A stretch of 42,872 nucleotides of DNA from Paludibaculum sp. (GTDB lineage Bacteria; Acidobacteriota; Terriglobia; Bryobacterales; Bryobacteraceae), in contig JARKQJ010000003.1 in the NCBI GenBank assembly GCA_029973955.1, positions 1 to 42,872 of the forward strand. Reading direction: 5' to 3'. Shown one piece after another: positions 42,482 to 42,872 of the stretch. The notes beneath the pieces were generated by a model. That model worked only from the letters and a program-made list of their open reading frames with translations. It was not told where the DNA came from and did no database searches. The position numbers were made by a program, and so were the translations under genes. Every line of letters begins with the position of its first letter. The first letter of the stretch is position 1.

Positions 42482-42872
<391 letters not shown>

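Overview
The window looks like chromosomal DNA of an acidobacterium of the Bryobacterales/Solibacter type. The evidence is a VWFA protein of the acidobacterial type, two large Oar-like TonB-dependent receptors with N-terminal carboxypeptidase-regulatory domains, secreted RCC1/BACON/Ig-like proteins, a GH106-like glycosidase, a neutral-ceramidase-like protein, high GC content, and the first ~390 nt of a 16S rRNA gene at the right edge. The placement is by recognition of these families; no database search was run.

Layout. 1-233: tandem 40-bp hairpin repeats running off the left edge. 251-5340: a secreted GH106-like glycosidase (-), a divergent thymidylate-synthase-fold protein (+), and a TrmO-like tRNA methyltransferase (-) whose 3' end overlaps it. 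5436-13563: a head-to-tail cluster of three related secreted RCC1 beta-propeller genes (-). One is intact with 14 blades, one is interrupted by an in-frame amber codon, and one is a remnant with the middle deleted. 13840-16271: a Tat-exported sugar isomerase/epimerase-like protein (-), divergent from 6-phosphogluconate dehydrogenase (+). 16311-16556: two copies of a palindromic extragenic repeat. 16561-20000: an NtrX-NtrY-like two-component operon (-). 20505-23579: a TonB-dependent receptor with a long leader and a strong terminator. 23663-27083: a ceramidase-like, unknown secreted and ROK fructokinase-like operon (-). 27143-30265: a second TonB-dependent receptor. 30312-31995: a PyrE-like phosphoribosyltransferase and a VWFA protein (-). 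32089-34615: a translationally coupled operon of pseudo-receiver, histidine kinase and NarL-type regulator (-), bracketed by two related inverted-repeat elements. 34825-40486: a tripartite RND efflux operon (adaptor, pump, TolC-like protein). 40519-41922: a polyprenyl-phosphate sugar transferase (-). 41923-42481: rRNA leader. 42482-end: 16S rRNA.

How the genes fit together. The cell appears built to sense, bind and degrade external carbohydrate and lipid polymers: two Oar-type receptors, a GH106-like enzyme, a ceramidase-like enzyme, a ROK sugar kinase and 6-phosphogluconate dehydrogenase. Two signalling systems and an efflux pump sit beside these. Operons are compact, with repeated ATGA/GTGA start-stop overlaps.

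Most unusual points: the RCC1 paralogue cluster with its nonsense codon, deletion derivative and near-identical 3' portions; the thymidylate-synthase-like protein that keeps the catalytic Cys but has lost other signature residues; an NtrC-family regulator whose GAFTGA loop reads GSLPGA; a three-gene two-component operon containing a degenerate receiver; and a strong G-over-C asymmetry on the + strand that ignores gene direction and flips inside the RCC1 genes.
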